From Betaproteobacteria bacterium CG2_30_68_42 (GTDB lineage: Bacteria; Pseudomonadota; Gammaproteobacteria; Burkholderiales; Rhodocyclaceae): a stretch of DNA of 59,297 bases. The DNA lies in NCBI GenBank assembly GCA_001872285.1, contig MNXU01000089.1, positions 1 to 59,297 on the forward strand. The letters are read 5' to 3'. Positions 24,059 to 34,747 of the stretch are shown piece after piece. A model generated the notes under the pieces. The model was not told where the DNA came from. It made no database searches and saw only the letters and a list, made by a program, of their open reading frames with translations. Both the position numbers and the translations under genes were made by a program. Positions within the stretch are counted from its first letter, which is position 1; each line of letters begins with the position of its first letter.

Positions 24059-26338
24059 ATGATCGCGCAGGAACTGGAAGTCAGTCTGCACATGGCGTTC
24101 GTCGAGGCGCGCCAGAAGCGCCACGAGTTCATCACCGTGGAGCACCTGCTGCTCGCACTGCTCGACAATCCTTCGGCGGCCGAGGTGCTGCGCGCCTGCG
24201 CCGCCAGCATCGAAGCGCTGCGCCGCGAGCTGACCGCCTTCATCAACGAGCACACGCCGACCGTCGCCGGAGCCGAGGAGATCGACACCCAGCCGACGCT
24301 CGGCTTCCAGCGCGTCATCCAGCGTGCCATCCTGCACGTGCAGTCCTCCGGGAAGAAGGAAGTGACGGGCGCCAACGTGCTGGTCGCCATCTTCGGAGAA
24401 AAGGACTCGCACGCGGTCTACTTCCTCCAGCGCCAGGGCATCACGCGGCTGGACGTGGTCAACTACATCTCCCACGGAATCACCAAGGCGCCGCACGAGG
24501 CGAGCCGCGAGGGCGCGGGTAACGGCACAGAGGAACAGTCCGGGGAGCAGGAGCACGACGGCCAGCAGGCCGGGGGCGCACTGGAGAGCTTCACCCAGGA
24601 TCTCAATGCGCTGGTGCTCCTGGGGAAGATCGACCCGCTGATCGGCCGTGACCGGGAGATCGAACGGGTCATCCAGACGCTGTGCCGGCGGCGCAAGAAC
24701 AACCCCCTCCTGGTGGGCGAGGCGGGAGTCGGAAAGACGGCGATCGCCGAAGGGCTGGCGCGCCTCGTGGTCGAAGGGCGCGTTCCGGAAATCCTCAGCC
24801 ATGCCCAGATCTATGCGCTCGACATGGGAGCGCTGCTGGCCGGGACGAAGTACCGCGGCGACTTCGAACAGCGGCTCAAGGCCGTTCTCAAGCAGCTCGC
24901 CGACAACCCGAACGCCATTCTGTTCATCGACGAGATCCACACCCTGATCGGCGCCGGAGCCGCCTCGGGCGGAACGCTGGACGCCTCGAATCTTCTCAAG
25001 CCGGCGCTCTCCAACAGCCAGCTCAAGTGCATCGGGGCGACCACCTACAACGAGTTCCGCCAGGTCTTCGAGAAAGATCACGCGCTCTCGCGCCGGTTCC
25101 AGAAGATCGACGTGAGCGAGCCTTCGGTCGAGGAAACGGTCTCCATCCTGAAGGGGCTGAAGTCGCGTTTCGAGCAACACCACGGGGTCAAGTATTCCAG
25201 CCACGCGCTGTCGAGCGCGGCGGAGCTCGCGGACCGTTACATCAGCGACCGCCATCTGCCGGACAAGGCGATCGATGTCATCGACGAGGCGGGGGCGGCG
25301 CAGCGCATCCTGCCGAAATCGCGCCAGCGCAAGGTGATCGGGAAGACCGAAATCGAGGAGATCGTCGCCAAGATCGCGCGCGTACCCTCCCAGCATGTAT
25401 CGACCGACGACCGCGCCGCGCTCAAGAATATCGGCCGGGACCTGAAGAGCGTCGTGTTCGGCCAGGACAAGGCGATCGACGCGCTCGCGCGGGCGATCAA
25501 GATGGCGCGCTCGGGCCTCGGCAACCCGGCGAAGCCGATCGGCTGCTTCCTGTTCAGCGGCCCGACCGGCGTCGGGAAGACCGAGGTGGCGCGCCAGCTC
25601 GCATACTGCATGGGCATCGAGCTGGTGCGCTTCGACATGTCCGAATACATGGAACGCCACGCGGTATCCAGGCTGATCGGCGCACCGCCGGGCTATGTCG
25701 GATTCGACCAGGGCGGGCTGCTGACCGAGGCCATCACCAAGAAGCCGCACTGCGTGCTCCTGCTCGACGAGATCGAGAAGGCGCATCCGGACATCTACAA
25801 CATCCTGCTGCAGGTCATGGACCACGGCACGTTGACCGACAACAACGGCCGCCACGCGGATTTCCGCAACGTCATCCTCGTCATGACCACGAACGTCGGG
25901 GCCGAGACCCTGCAGAAGTCCGCCATGGGCTTCACCGCGGCACGCAGCACGGGCGATGAGGCGGCGGATATCCGGCGGACGTTCTCGCCCGAGTTCCGCA
26001 ACCGGCTCGACGCCACGATCTCGTTCGCGGCGCTCGATCGCGCGATCATCCTGCGGGTGGCGGACAAGTTCCTGATGCAGCTCGAGGCGCAGTTGCACGA
26101 GAAGAAGGTCGAAGTGATCTTCACCGAGCGGCTGCGCGAATGGCTCGCCGACAAGGGCTTCGATCCCCTGATGGGAGCCCGCCCGATGGCGCGGCTGATC
26201 CAGGACACGATCCGCGCGGCGCTCGCGGACGAGTTGTTGTTCGGACGCCTGGTCAATGGCGGGCGCATCCGCGTCGATGTCGACGAGCAGGGCGAGGTCA
26301 AGCTGATCTTCGACGAACCGGTCGCGGTCGCGCTCTGA
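24059..26338 (+). CDS. clpA: ATP-dependent Clp protease ATPase subunit ClpA
   Basis: 759 residues. Order: N domain (about 1-145), AAA module 1 with Walker A GEAGVGKT and FIDEIHTLIGAG, AAA module 2 with Walker A GPTGVGKT, LLDEIEKAHPD and the D2-small domain. It unfolds substrates and feeds them to ClpP. No M domain, as expected for ClpA rather than ClpB. It follows clpS and precedes rraA by 3 bp. Confidence 0.95.
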   Translation: MIAQELEVSLHMAFVEARQKRHEFITVEHLLLALLDNPSAAEVLRACAASIEALRRELTAFINEHTPTVAGAEEIDTQPTLGFQRVIQRAILHVQSSGKKEVTGANVLVAIFGEKDSHAVYFLQRQGITRLDVVNYISHGITKAPHEASREGAGNGTEEQSGEQEHDGQQAGGALESFTQDLNALVLLGKIDPLIGRDREIERVIQTLCRRRKNNPLLVGEAGVGKTAIAEGLARLVVEGRVPEILSHAQIYALDMGALLAGTKYRGDFEQRLKAVLKQLADNPNAILFIDEIHTLIGAGAASGGTLDASNLLKPALSNSQLKCIGATTYNEFRQVFEKDHALSRRFQKIDVSEPSVEETVSILKGLKSRFEQHHGVKYSSHALSSAAELADRYISDRHLPDKAIDVIDEAGAAQRILPKSRQRKVIGKTEIEEIVAKIARVPSQHVSTDDRAALKNIGRDLKSVVFGQDKAIDALARAIKMARSGLGNPAKPIGCFLFSGPTGVGKTEVARQLAYCMGIELVRFDMSEYMERHAVSRLIGAPPGYVGFDQGGLLTEAITKKPHCVLLLDEIEKAHPDIYNILLQVMDHGTLTDNNGRHADFRNVILVMTTNVGAETLQKSAMGFTAARSTGDEAADIRRTFSPEFRNRLDATISFAALDRAIILRVADKFLMQLEAQLHEKKVEVIFTERLREWLADKGFDPLMGARPMARLIQDTIRAALADELLFGRLVNGGRIRVDVDEQGEVKLIFDEPVAVAL

Positions 26339-26341
26339 ACG

Positions 26342-26827
26342 ATGCAGTTCAGTACCGCCGATCTGTGCGACCGGAACGAGGGAGCCGTTCGCATCGCGAT
26401 TCCGGCCTTGCGCTCGTTCGGGCAGCGTCGCGTCTTCGGCGGAGCGATCGCCACCCTGAAGTGCTTCGAAGACAACTCGCTTGTGCGCGCCGCCCTCTCC
26501 GGCGCCGGCGCCGGACGCGTGTTCGTGATCGACGGCGGCGGGAGCCTGCGCTGCGCCCTGGTCGGAGATCGGCTCGCGCAGCTCGCGGCCGGCAACGGAT
26601 GGAGTGGGATCGTCGTCAATGGCTGCGTGCGCGATTCGCGGGCCCTCGCCGGCATCCCGATCGGCGTCCTCGCGCTCGCCGCCCATCCCTTGAGGAGCGT
26701 GAAAAAGGGCGCGGGGGAAGCGGATGTGCCGGTGCGCTTCTGCGGCGTACGCTTCGTCCCCGGCGAGTTCCTGTATGCGGACGAGGACGGCCTGCTCGTC
26801 TCCGAGGCACCACTGCAACTCTCCTGA
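26342..26827 (+). CDS. rraA: RraA-family protein (RNase E regulator or HMG/OAA aldolase)
   Basis: 161 residues. Family signatures are [40 protein letters not shown] and [14 protein letters not shown]. The GD..A..A...G..G.V..G..RD pattern binds the divalent metal in homologous aldolases, so it may be a 4-hydroxy-4-methyl-2-oxoglutarate aldolase or oxaloacetate decarboxylase; the E. coli homologue inhibits RNase E. The start lies 3 bp after clpA. Confidence 0.9.
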   Translation: MQFSTADLCDRNEGAVRIAIPALRSFGQRRVFGGAIATLKCFEDNSLVRAALSGAGAGRVFVIDGGGSLRCALVGDRLAQLAAGNGWSGIVVNGCVRDSRALAGIPIGVLALAAHPLRSVKKGAGEADVPVRFCGVRFVPGEFLYADEDGLLVSEAPLQLS

Positions 26828-26965
26828 ATGCCGCCGGCCCGATGATTGTGCATTGCGGCATCGCATGATTTCATAGGCGAGGATTTCATCTCACATCGCG
26901 AAACGTCGCACGTAGTTCTCTGTTCCGGTATGAGATATTTTTCGCGACCGGTCTTATAGAAGACC

Positions 26966-26994
26966 TTGTTGCCTCGCGGGGCACCCTTTATACT
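26966..26994 (+). promoter_or_regulatory. Sigma-70-type promoter of aceA
   Basis: TTGTTG (26966-26971), 17 nt, TATACT (26989-26994). The spacing is ideal and it lies about 220 bp upstream of aceA, leaving a long leader. The 389-bp gap from rraA also holds imperfect GCGAAA/TTTCGCG sequences near 26897 and 26938. Confidence 0.65.
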
Positions 26995-27216
26995 TCCAGC
27001 ATCACGAACGCGCCGCGGGGACACCCTCCCGCGATGCGTCCTGTCGGGCGGAACGCAACCCCCCTGCCCGCCACGGCTCGTCAGAACCGACCTCTGGCCG
27101 CCACGTGGAGGCCCGTTCGGCGCACGCTCGCAAGGCGCGCACCGGGCGGCCGGAGGAAAGGGCGCGGCCGGACGACCGGCGCGGCCCGATGAGCCACATC
27201 AATTCAAGGAGCCGAG

Positions 27217-28530
27217 ATGAATCGTGATCAGGATGTCGCCGCACTGAAGCAGGAGTGGAAGCAGAATCCGCGCTGGAAGGATGTCCGGCGGGGCTATGTC
27301 GCCGAGGACGTGGTGCGGCTGCGGGGCTCGGTTCAGGTCGAGTACACGCTCGCCCGCCGCGGCGCGCAGAGGTTGTGGAAGGACATCCAAGAGAAGGAAT
27401 TCGTGCCCGCCCTCGGCGCACTGACCGGCAATCAGGCGATGCAGCAGGTCAAGGCGGGCCTGCACGCGATCTACCTTTCCGGATGGCAGGTCGCGGCGGA
27501 TGCCAATCTGGTCGGCGAGATGTACCCGGACCAGTCGCTGTACCCCGCCAACTCCGGCCCGGCTGCGATCCGCAGGATCAACAATGCGCTGCGCCGCTGC
27601 GACCAGATCCAGTGGATGGAAGGCAAGCGGCCCGGCGACGAGGGGTATATCGACTACTTCGCGCCCATCGTCGCCGATGCCGAGGCCGGCTTCGGCGGTG
27701 TGCTGAACGCCTTCGAGCTGACCAAGGCGATGATCGACGCAGGCGCCGCCGGCGTGCATTTTGAAGACCAGCTCGCATCGGTGAAGAAGTGCGGTCACAT
27801 GGGCGGCAAGGTGCTGGTGCCCACGCGCGAGGCGGTCGACAAGCTCGTCGCCGCTCGCCTCGCGGCCGACGTGCTGGGCGTGCCCACCGTGCTCGTGGCC
27901 CGCACCGACGCGCAGGCCGCCGACCTGCTCACCAGCGACATCGACGTCAACGACAAGTCCTTCTGCACCGGGGAGCGCACCGTCGAGGGCTTCTTCCGCA
28001 CCCGCGCCGGACTGGATCAGGCGGTTTCGCGCGGGCTCGCCTACGCGCCCTATGCCGACCTGGTGTGGTGCGAGACCGGAAAGCCCGATCTCGTCTATGC
28101 CCGGCAGTTCGCCGAGGCGATCCACAAGCGCTTCCCCGGCAAGCCGCTCGCCTACAACTGCTCGCCGTCGTTCAACTGGAAGAAGAACCTCGACGACGCC
28201 ACGATCGGCCGCTTCCAGAAGGAGCTCGCCGCGATGGGCTACAAGTTCCAGTTCGTCACGCTGGCCGGCTTCCACGCGCTCAACTACTCGATGTTCAGTC
28301 TGGCGCACGGCTACGCGCGCAACCAGATGAGCGCTTTCGTCGAGCTGCAGGAAGCCGAATTCGCGGCCGTGGAGCAGGGCTTCACTGCGGTCAAGCACCA
28401 GCGCGAAGTAGGCACCGGCTACTTCGACGCGGTGACCACCGCGATCGAGCGCAACGCCTCGACCGGCGCACTGAAGGGCTCCACCGAGGACGAGCAGTTC
28501 TTCGAAAGGAAGGCAGTCAACGCGCGGTGA
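27217..28530 (+). CDS. aceA: Isocitrate lyase
   Basis: 437 residues. The signature KKCGHMGGK (190-198, catalytic C192) and the metal-binding DADAGFGG-like [10 protein letters not shown] are present, as are [13 protein letters not shown] and the C-terminal tail. It splits isocitrate into glyoxylate and succinate, the first committed step of the glyoxylate bypass. The GGAG ribosome site precedes the ATG. aceB follows 315 bp on after a terminator, so the two are separately transcribed. Confidence 0.96.
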   Translation: MNRDQDVAALKQEWKQNPRWKDVRRGYVAEDVVRLRGSVQVEYTLARRGAQRLWKDIQEKEFVPALGALTGNQAMQQVKAGLHAIYLSGWQVAADANLVGEMYPDQSLYPANSGPAAIRRINNALRRCDQIQWMEGKRPGDEGYIDYFAPIVADAEAGFGGVLNAFELTKAMIDAGAAGVHFEDQLASVKKCGHMGGKVLVPTREAVDKLVAARLAADVLGVPTVLVARTDAQAADLLTSDIDVNDKSFCTGERTVEGFFRTRAGLDQAVSRGLAYAPYADLVWCETGKPDLVYARQFAEAIHKRFPGKPLAYNCSPSFNWKKNLDDATIGRFQKELAAMGYKFQFVTLAGFHALNYSMFSLAHGYARNQMSAFVELQEAEFAAVEQGFTAVKHQREVGTGYFDAVTTAIERNASTGALKGSTEDEQFFERKAVNAR

Positions 28531-28546
28531 GGCGCGCCGACCGGCT

Positions 28547-28586
28547 ACCGGCCGCGCCTCCGACCGGGGGGCGCGGCCGGTCTTTC
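28547..28586 (+). terminator. Terminator of aceA
   Basis: ACCGGCCGCGCC, loop of 11 nt, GGCGCGGCCGGT: a 12-bp perfect stem followed by CTTTC, 17 bp after the stop. Confidence 0.75.
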
Positions 28587-28611
28587 GCCTCGTCCGGTAG
28601 CCGGGATCGCC

Positions 28612-28737
28612 GTCGCTTTCCCTGAGGCGGTCGATGAAGGCGCGCACCCGCAGGGCGAAATGCCTGCGCCGGGGAATCGTCGCGTGCCGCCCGATCGGCA
28701 AAGCCGCGAAACGCGTGTCTTCTTCGGCGAGGCAGGT
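28612..28737 (-). pseudogene. Remnant of a LysR-type regulator C-terminus
   Basis: On the minus strand the frame reads [20 protein letters not shown] and then [13 protein letters not shown], which resembles the end of LysR effector domains (YPxxRHLSxKVRAFIDFL). Neither the helix-turn-helix nor most of the effector domain is present, so it is a short relic. A LysR gene beside aceB is a plausible ancestral arrangement. Confidence 0.45.
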
Positions 28738-28845
28738 TGGAATAGACTCCCGAATACTACCAGAACAAGAATGCGCGATCGCCTCGCGGCGACGTCCCCG
28801 TCGAGGGGCTCGCCGCACTCCCAACCATCACCGTCGGAGATCCGA

Positions 28846-30441
28846 ATGAACCAGAACCTGCCGCAAGGCGTAGAGATCAAGGCGCCGCTCGCCCCCGGTT
28901 TCGAGACCGTCCTCACCCACGATGCGCTCGCGCTGGTGGCGAAACTCCAGCGCGCCTTCAATGCGAGGCGCGCCGAACTGCTGCACCTGCGTGAGGAGCG
29001 CCAGAAGGCGATCGACGCCGGTGCGATGCCCGACTTCCTTGCCGAGACGAAGAGCATCCGCGAAGCCGCATGGACGATCGCTCCGCTACCCGCTGACCTC
29101 GAACGGCGCAGGGTCGAGATCACCGGGCCGGCCGAGCGAAAGATGATCATCAACGCACTGAACTCCGGCGCCGATTCCTACATGACCGATTTCGAGGACT
29201 CGAACACCCCGAACTGGTCGAACCAGATCCAGGGCCAGATCGCCCTGATGGACGCCATCCGGCGCCGGATCGACTTCGAGCAGGCAGGCAAGCGCTACCA
29301 GCTCAACGACAAGGTCGCGACGCTCGTCGTGCGCCCGCGCGGCTGGCATCTCGAGGAGAAGCACGTGCTCATCGACGGCGCGCGCGTTTCCGGCGGCATC
29401 TTCGACTTCGCGCTGTTCCTGTTCCACAACGCGCGCGAGCTCATGGCGCGCGCTAGCGGCCCGTACTTCTACCTGCCGAAGATGGAGTCGCATCTGGAGG
29501 CGCGGCTGTGGAACGACATCTTCTGCATGGCCCAGGACGAACTCGGGATTCCACGCGGAACGATCAAGGCCACGGTCCTGGTGGAGACCATCCTCGCCGC
29601 ATTCGAGATGGATGAGATCCTCTACGAGCTGCGCCAGCATTCCGCCGGCCTGAACGCCGGGCGCTGGGACTACATCTTCTCCTGCATCAAGAAGTTCAGG
29701 AACAAGCCGGGGTTCTGCGTCGCCGACCGCGGCGCCATCACCATGACGGTGCCGTTCATGCGCGCCTACTCGCTGCTGCTGCTCAAGACCTGCCACAGGC
29801 GAAACGCACCGGCGATCGGAGGCATGTCCGCGCTGATCCCGATCAAGAACGATGCGCAGGCGAACGAGCGGGCGCTCGCCGGTGTGCGCGCCGACAAGGA
29901 GCGCGATGCGGCCGACGGCTACGACGGCGGCTGGGTCGCGCACCCCGGCCTGGTGCCGATCGCGATGGAGGCCTGGAACAAGGTGCTGGGCAGCCGTCCC
30001 AACCAGATCGCGAAGAGCCGCGAGGCCGTCACGGTGAGCGCCGCCGAGCTGCTCGACTTCCGCCCGGAGCAGCCGATCACCGATAAGGGACTGCGCAACA
30101 ACATCAGCGTCGGCATCCAGTATCTCGGCTCATGGCTCGCGGGCAACGGCTGCGTGCCGATCTTCAACCTGATGGAAGACGCCGCCACCGCCGAGATCTC
30201 GCGCTCGCAGGTCTGGCAGTGGATCCGCTCGCCGAAGGGTGTGCTCGATGACGGGCGCAAGGTGACGCGGGAACTCGTGCGCAGCCTGATCCCGCACGAG
30301 ATGGAGAGAATCCGGGCGCTGGTCGGAGAGCCCGCCTACAGCGCGACCTACGTCGAGGCCGGAAAGATCTTCGAGCAGTTGTCGACATCGGACAGCTTCA
30401 CGGAATTTCTCACCCTGCCGCTGTACGAGAAGCTCGAGTGA
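28846..30441 (+). CDS. aceB: Malate synthase A
   Basis: 531 residues, the usual size of malate synthase A. It condenses glyoxylate with acetyl-CoA. Family stretches: [69 protein letters not shown] and [20 protein letters not shown]. The catalytic Arg lies in VRPRGWH and the Asp in [13 protein letters not shown] 28846 follows a GGAGA motif. It completes the bypass with aceA, icd and aceK in this window. Confidence 0.96.
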   Translation: MNQNLPQGVEIKAPLAPGFETVLTHDALALVAKLQRAFNARRAELLHLREERQKAIDAGAMPDFLAETKSIREAAWTIAPLPADLERRRVEITGPAERKMIINALNSGADSYMTDFEDSNTPNWSNQIQGQIALMDAIRRRIDFEQAGKRYQLNDKVATLVVRPRGWHLEEKHVLIDGARVSGGIFDFALFLFHNARELMARASGPYFYLPKMESHLEARLWNDIFCMAQDELGIPRGTIKATVLVETILAAFEMDEILYELRQHSAGLNAGRWDYIFSCIKKFRNKPGFCVADRGAITMTVPFMRAYSLLLLKTCHRRNAPAIGGMSALIPIKNDAQANERALAGVRADKERDAADGYDGGWVAHPGLVPIAMEAWNKVLGSRPNQIAKSREAVTVSAAELLDFRPEQPITDKGLRNNISVGIQYLGSWLAGNGCVPIFNLMEDAATAEISRSQVWQWIRSPKGVLDDGRKVTRELVRSLIPHEMERIRALVGEPAYSATYVEAGKIFEQLSTSDSFTEFLTLPLYEKLE

Positions 30442-30477
30442 ACAGCGCGCGGAGGAATCTCGCGCCCCCGTGCGCGT

Positions 30478-31104
30478 CTAGTTCAGGCCCGAGGCGTAGA
30501 CCGCGACCGCGTTCATCTCCAGTTCGGTGAGCTTCGACGCGATGCTGTGCATGATCGCGTTGTCGTTCGTGCGTTCGCGCCGGTTGAACTGCTTGAGCTG
30601 CCGCACGAGATAGGTCGAACGCTGTCCGGAGAGCCGCGGCAGGCGCGCGGTGCCCATGCCCTTCGCGCCGTGGCATTCCTGGCAGGCGGGTACGCCGGCG
30701 TAGCTGTTGCCCTTCTTGTAGATATATTGCCCCACCGGGGCGAGATCGGCCTCTCCGCTCATCCGGACCGGAACGTCCTTCTGCGCGAAGTAGCTCGCCA
30801 GCGCGGCCATTTCCTCCTCGCGCAGATCGGCGGCCATCTCGTTCATGGTTCCCTTGCGCCGCCCCACCTTGAAATCGCCGAGCTGCTTGACGAGATATTC
30901 GGGATGCTGGCCGGCAAGCCGCGGATACAGCGAACTCACGCTCCCGCCGTCCAGCCCGTGGCAGAGCGAACAGCGATCCTCGACCAGAGCCTGCGCGGTG
31001 CGCGGCGCGCCCGCCTGCGCCCGGAGCGAACCCGGAACCGCGGCGAGCGCCAGCGCCGCAGCGCTCAGCATCGCTGCCACCAGCCCGTATGAATTGCGTT
31101 CCAT
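30478..31104 (-). CDS. Diheme cytochrome c, c4 type
   Basis: 208 residues with a signal peptide (about 1-30, ending SLRAQA). Two class I cytochrome c domains follow: first haem motif CSLCH, second CQECH, with Met ligands likely in MNEMAADL and IMHSIA contexts. Each half has the PRLAGQ/PRLSGQ signature of c4 proteins, which carry electrons to terminal oxidases in the periplasm. It lies convergent to aceB; dut is upstream on the same strand. Confidence 0.9.
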   Translation of the reverse strand: MERNSYGLVAAMLSAAALALAAVPGSLRAQAGAPRTAQALVEDRCSLCHGLDGGSVSSLYPRLAGQHPEYLVKQLGDFKVGRRKGTMNEMAADLREEEMAALASYFAQKDVPVRMSGEADLAPVGQYIYKKGNSYAGVPACQECHGAKGMGTARLPRLSGQRSTYLVRQLKQFNRRERTNDNAIMHSIASKLTELEMNAVAVYASGLN

Positions 31105-31166
31105 CGCATGCCTCCTCCGCCCGATGATACGGCCGCGGCGGGACCGGTTCAACCCGGCCGCCGCCT

Positions 31167-31616
31167 TCATCCGCGCCCGCTGCTGCCGAAACCCGCGCCG
31201 CCGCGGTCGCTTTCGCGGAATTCTTCCACCACGTCGAAGGCGACCTGCACGACCGGCACCACCACCAGTTGCGCAATGCGGTCGAAAGGATTGAGGGTAA
31301 AGGTCTCGCGCCCGCGGTTCCACACCGACACGAAGATCTCGCCCTGGTAGTCGGAGTCGATCAGGCCGACCAGATTGCCGAGCACGATCCCGTGCTTGTG
31401 CCCCAGTCCCGAGCGCGGCAGGATCAGCGCCGCGAGTCCCGGATCGTCCAGATGGATCGCGATGCCCGAGGACACCAGCATCGAGTCCCCCGGATGCAGC
31501 TTGACCGGCGCGTCGAGGCAGGCGCGCAGGTCCAGCCCGGCGGAACCGGCCGTGGCATAGTGCGGCAGCCGGTCCCGCAGGCGCGCATCCAGGATGCGCA
31601 CGTAGAGCCGGCGCAT
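31167..31616 (-). CDS. dut: dUTP diphosphatase
   Basis: About 149 residues if started at ATG 31616 ([13 protein letters not shown], matching the usual Dut start); ATG at 31640 would add eight residues and overlap coaBC. The five trimeric dUTPase motifs are visible: [53 protein letters not shown] and a glycine-rich C-terminus [11 protein letters not shown]. It removes dUTP and supplies dUMP. It follows coaBC directly. Confidence 0.95.
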   Translation of the reverse strand: MRRLYVRILDARLRDRLPHYATAGSAGLDLRACLDAPVKLHPGDSMLVSSGIAIHLDDPGLAALILPRSGLGHKHGIVLGNLVGLIDSDYQGEIFVSVWNRGRETFTLNPFDRIAQLVVVPVVQVAFDVVEEFRESDRGGAGFGSSGRG

Positions 31617-31632
31617 GCCCGCGCCCGCCACC

Positions 31633-32838
31633 TCAGCCATGCGCGCCGCCTGGCAGGCGCGCGGCGATCTCCCCGATCAGCCTCCGGGCGATTTCCCGCT
31701 TCGAACCCGGCGCAATGGGGTGCATGCCGCCATCATCGAACAGGACGAGCCGGCTGTTCTCGCCGCCCATGCCCTCCTGAACCAGGTTGCCGACGAGCAG
31801 CGGAAGGCCCTTCGCACGGCGCTTGGCCTCGGCCTGTTCCTCGAGCCGTTCGGTCTCGGCGGCGAAACCGACGCAGAAGGGCGCATCGGGGCGCGCGGCC
31901 ACCTCGGCGAGAATGTCGGGATTGCGCGCGAGAGGCAGGGAGAGGCTCGCGCCCTCCTTCTTGACCTTGGCCACGGAGGGCTCGGCGGCGCGGAAATCGC
32001 AGACCGCCGCGACGGCGATGAAGAGGTCGATGTCCGCGAGCCGCGAGAGCACCGCCTCGCGCATCTGGAGCGCCGTGAGCACATCGACGCGCTCCACCCC
32101 GCCCGGCGTGGCAAGGCTCACCGGGCCGCTCACCAGCGTCACCGCGGCGCCCGCCTCGGCAGCGGCCCGCGCCAGCGCGTAGCCCATCCGGCCCGAGCTG
32201 AGATTGGTCAGGCCGCGTACCGGGTCGATCGGCTCGAAGGTCGGGCCCGCAGTGATGAGCAGCCTGCGGCCGGCGAGCCGCCTGGGCTGGAAGGTCGCGA
32301 TCAGCGCCTCGATCAGCTCGCCGGGTTCGGCCATCCGCCCCGGCCCGGTCTCGCCGCACGCCTGCTCTCCGTCTGCGGGGCCGAGCAACGCGACGCCGTC
32401 CTCGCGCAGCCGCGCGGCGTTTCGCCGGGTGGCGGGGTTGTCCCACATCTCGCGGTTCATCGCCGGCGCCACCATCAGCACCCGCCCGGCCGGACGGGCG
32501 AGGCACAGCGTGGAGAGCAGGTCGTCGGCCAGCCCGCAGGCGAGCTTCGCCAGGAAATCCGCGCTCGCAGGCGCGACCACGATGGCATCGGCGCGGCGGC
32601 CGAGCTCGATGTGAGCCATGCCGCCGGACGCGCGATCATCCCAGAGATCCAGCCAGACCGGATTGCCGGACAGGGCCTGGAAGGTGGCCGCCGAGACGAA
32701 GCGCGCGCCGGTCGCAGTCAGCACGACCTCGACCGCGGCCTGCTCGCGCACGAGCGCTCGCACGAGCTCGGCCGCCTTGTACGCCGCGACCCCGCCGGTC
32801 ACTCCGAGCACGATGCGTTTTCCGGTCAATTCGCCCAT
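31633..32838 (-). CDS. coaBC: Bifunctional phosphopantothenoylcysteine decarboxylase/synthetase
   Basis: 401 residues. The N-terminal CoaC flavoprotein domain has GGVAAYK, the catalytic His context [20 protein letters not shown] and [16 protein letters not shown]; the C-terminal CoaB synthetase starts at about 185 ([30 protein letters not shown]). Together they make 4'-phosphopantetheine for coenzyme A. The gene order coaBC-dut is common in proteobacteria; radC diverges upstream. Confidence 0.95.
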   Translation of the reverse strand: MGELTGKRIVLGVTGGVAAYKAAELVRALVREQAAVEVVLTATGARFVSAATFQALSGNPVWLDLWDDRASGGMAHIELGRRADAIVVAPASADFLAKLACGLADDLLSTLCLARPAGRVLMVAPAMNREMWDNPATRRNAARLREDGVALLGPADGEQACGETGPGRMAEPGELIEALIATFQPRRLAGRRLLITAGPTFEPIDPVRGLTNLSSGRMGYALARAAAEAGAAVTLVSGPVSLATPGGVERVDVLTALQMREAVLSRLADIDLFIAVAAVCDFRAAEPSVAKVKKEGASLSLPLARNPDILAEVAARPDAPFCVGFAAETERLEEQAEAKRRAKGLPLLVGNLVQEGMGGENSRLVLFDDGGMHPIAPGSKREIARRLIGEIAARLPGGAHG

Positions 32839-32922
32839 GAGGTCGTGATGCGGTCGTAGAATCCGTTCGGGATTCTACCCGGCCCGCGGCCGGCTCGGCA
32901 CGTACGGGAGGTACTCGGTGCG

Positions 32923-33600
32923 ATGGCGATCAGCGACTGGCCCGAACAGGAGCGCCCGCGCGAGCGGCTGCTCAAGGACGGCCCCGCGGCGCTCTCCGAC
33001 GCGGAGCTGCTCGCCATCTTTCTGCGTGTCGGCGTTCGCGGCAAGAGCGCGGTCGATCTCGCGCGCGAGCTGCTCGCGCGCTTCGGCAGCCTGTGCCGCC
33101 TGACCGCGGCCTCGGCTGCGGAGCTGACCCGCACACCCGGACTGGGCCAGGCGAAGTATGTCCAGCTCCAGGCCGCGATCGAGCTCGCGCGCAGGGCGCT
33201 GGCGGAGGAGCTGAAGCAGGGCGATCCCCTGTCCGCGCCGCGCCAGGTGCGGGACTTCCTGCGGCTCAAACTCGGCGCCCTGCCCCATGAAGTGTTCATG
33301 GTGATGCTGCTCGACGCGCAGAACCGCCTTTGCCATCACGAGGAACTGTTCCGCGGCACGCTGACCCAGACTTCGGTCTATCCGCGCGAGGTCGTCAAGC
33401 TCGCCCTGAAACACAACGCGGCCGCGGTGATCTTCGCCCACAACCACCCTTCGGGAATCAGTGAGCCGAGCCGGGCGGACGAGGCGCTGACCACAACACT
33501 CAAGCATGCCCTCGCGCTCGTCGACGTCAAGGTGCTGGATCACTTCATCGTCGCCGGCACGAACCCGCCGCTGTCCTTCGCCGAACGCGGCCTGCTGTGA
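32923..33600 (+). CDS. radC: RadC family JAB-domain protein
   Basis: 225 residues. A helix-hairpin-helix-like N-terminal part ([20 protein letters not shown]) is followed by the JAB/MPN metalloprotease-like domain with HNHPSG (173-178) and SxxD (SRAD). The role in DNA metabolism is not settled. radC-rpmB-rpmG is a well-known order. The ribosome site GGGAGG lies 14 nt upstream. Confidence 0.92.
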   Translation: MAISDWPEQERPRERLLKDGPAALSDAELLAIFLRVGVRGKSAVDLARELLARFGSLCRLTAASAAELTRTPGLGQAKYVQLQAAIELARRALAEELKQGDPLSAPRQVRDFLRLKLGALPHEVFMVMLLDAQNRLCHHEELFRGTLTQTSVYPREVVKLALKHNAAAVIFAHNHPSGISEPSRADEALTTTLKHALALVDVKVLDHFIVAGTNPPLSFAERGLL

Positions 33601-33679
33601 TCCGCGAGGCGACACCACGCTTGAGATTCGTACGCCGGTTCGGGTACAATGCCGCGCTTCGTCGCAACCGGAGCAGCTC

Positions 33680-33916
33680 ATGGCTCGCGTCTGTCAGGTC
33701 ACCGGAAAGGCCCCGATGGTGGGCAACAACGTCTCGCACGCCAACAACAAGACGAAACGGCGGTTCCTGCCGAACCTCCAGTCCCGCCGTTTCTGGCTCG
33801 AGAGCCAGAAACGCTGGGTGCGGCTGCGTGTGAGCCACACGGGGCTGCGCACGATCGACAAGAACGGCATCGAAGCGGTGCTCGCCGAGCTGCGCTCCGC
33901 AGGACAGAAAGTCTGA
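33680..33916 (+). CDS. rpmB: Large ribosomal subunit protein bL28
   Basis: 78 residues: [38 protein letters not shown], then the conserved [18 protein letters not shown]. Usual length. Followed after 20 bp by rpmG. Confidence 0.97.
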   Translation: MARVCQVTGKAPMVGNNVSHANNKTKRRFLPNLQSRRFWLESQKRWVRLRVSHTGLRTIDKNGIEAVLAELRSAGQKV

Positions 33917-33936
33917 ACGCATGAGAGGGAACAGCC

Positions 33937-34104
33937 ATGGCTAAGGGCGCTCGCGAAAAGATCAAGCTGGAATCGACCGCAGGCACCGGGCACTTCTACA
34001 CGACGTCGAAGAACAAGCGCACCACGCCCGAGAAGCTGGAATTCAGCAAGTACGACCCGGTGGCCCGCAAGCACGTCGCCTACAAGGAAACCAAGCTCAA
34101 GTAA
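33937..34104 (+). CDS. rpmG: Large ribosomal subunit protein bL33
   Basis: 55 residues: [40 protein letters not shown] and [11 protein letters not shown]. It lacks the zinc CxxC pairs, so it is the zinc-free form. A short hairpin (GGCCGAA/TTCGGCC) follows the stop. Confidence 0.97.
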   Translation: MAKGAREKIKLESTAGTGHFYTTSKNKRTTPEKLEFSKYDPVARKHVAYKETKLK

Positions 34105-34274
34105 GCCCCTCCGGCCGAACGCCTTCGGCCTGCATCCCCGCCCCGTCCTCGCGGAAGGATGCTCCCTTCCGCACCCCCAGGATTCCCCGCGCCCGTGCCG
34201 TGGCTGGCAGGGGCCGGCACGCCCCTGCTTATGCCCGGATAAGAAAAAACGCGGACCCGGCCCCCGCCACCGCG

Positions 34275-34300
34275 CGCGAAACCCATAGTAATATTTCGCG
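34275..34300. promoter_or_regulatory. Dyad upstream of fccAB
   Basis: CGCGAAA (34275-34281), 12 nt, TTTCGCG (34294-34300). The inner 12 nt (CCCATAGTAATA) are AT-rich and may include the -10 region. It lies 91 bp upstream of the fccA start and could be the operator of the sulfide oxidation operon. Confidence 0.45.
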
Positions 34301-34390
34301 GGTCTCGCCGCCGGACTCGACAGCGCGCGGCGGAGCCCGGTCCGCCGAATCCATCGGCGGGATTCGATCAACGAGGAAGGGGGAGAATTC

Positions 34391-34711
34391 ATGCGAATCA
34401 CATCGAGGGGCGCCTGCGCGTTCGCCATCGTTGCGCTGGGGCTGGCCGCGCCGATCGCCGCATCGGCGCAGCAGGACTACAAGGCCAGGAGCTGGGCGGC
34501 CAGCTGCGCGGCCTGCCACGGCACCAACGGCCACAGCACCAACGAGATCAAGCCGCTCGCGGGCAAGGACAAGATCGCGCTGGTGAAGATCCTCAAGGAG
34601 TTCAGGGCGGGCGAGCGCAAGGTCGCCACCGTGATGCACCAGCACGCCAAGGGCTACAGCGACGATCAGATCGAGCGCATCGCCGCCTACTTCGCCGCGC
34701 AGAAGAAGTAG
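34391..34711 (+). CDS. fccA: Flavocytochrome c sulfide dehydrogenase, cytochrome subunit
   Basis: 106 residues with a signal peptide (about 1-26, ending ASAQQ). One class I haem motif CAACH and a likely Met ligand in TVMHQHA. Short, single-haem version of FccA. fccB follows 36 bp on. It accepts electrons from the flavin subunit during sulfide oxidation in the periplasm. Confidence 0.85.
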   Translation: MRITSRGACAFAIVALGLAAPIAASAQQDYKARSWAASCAACHGTNGHSTNEIKPLAGKDKIALVKILKEFRAGERKVATVMHQHAKGYSDDQIERIAAYFAAQKK

Positions 34712-34747
34712 GCTCCCGCGAAACGGACTCTCAAGGAGGAAAATGAC

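Noticed and set aside
23999-26866. A 955-codon frame antisense to clpA
   Set aside because: GC-skewed codon bias of clpA leaves the antisense frame open. The translation is Arg/Asp/Gln-rich with no recognisable domain.
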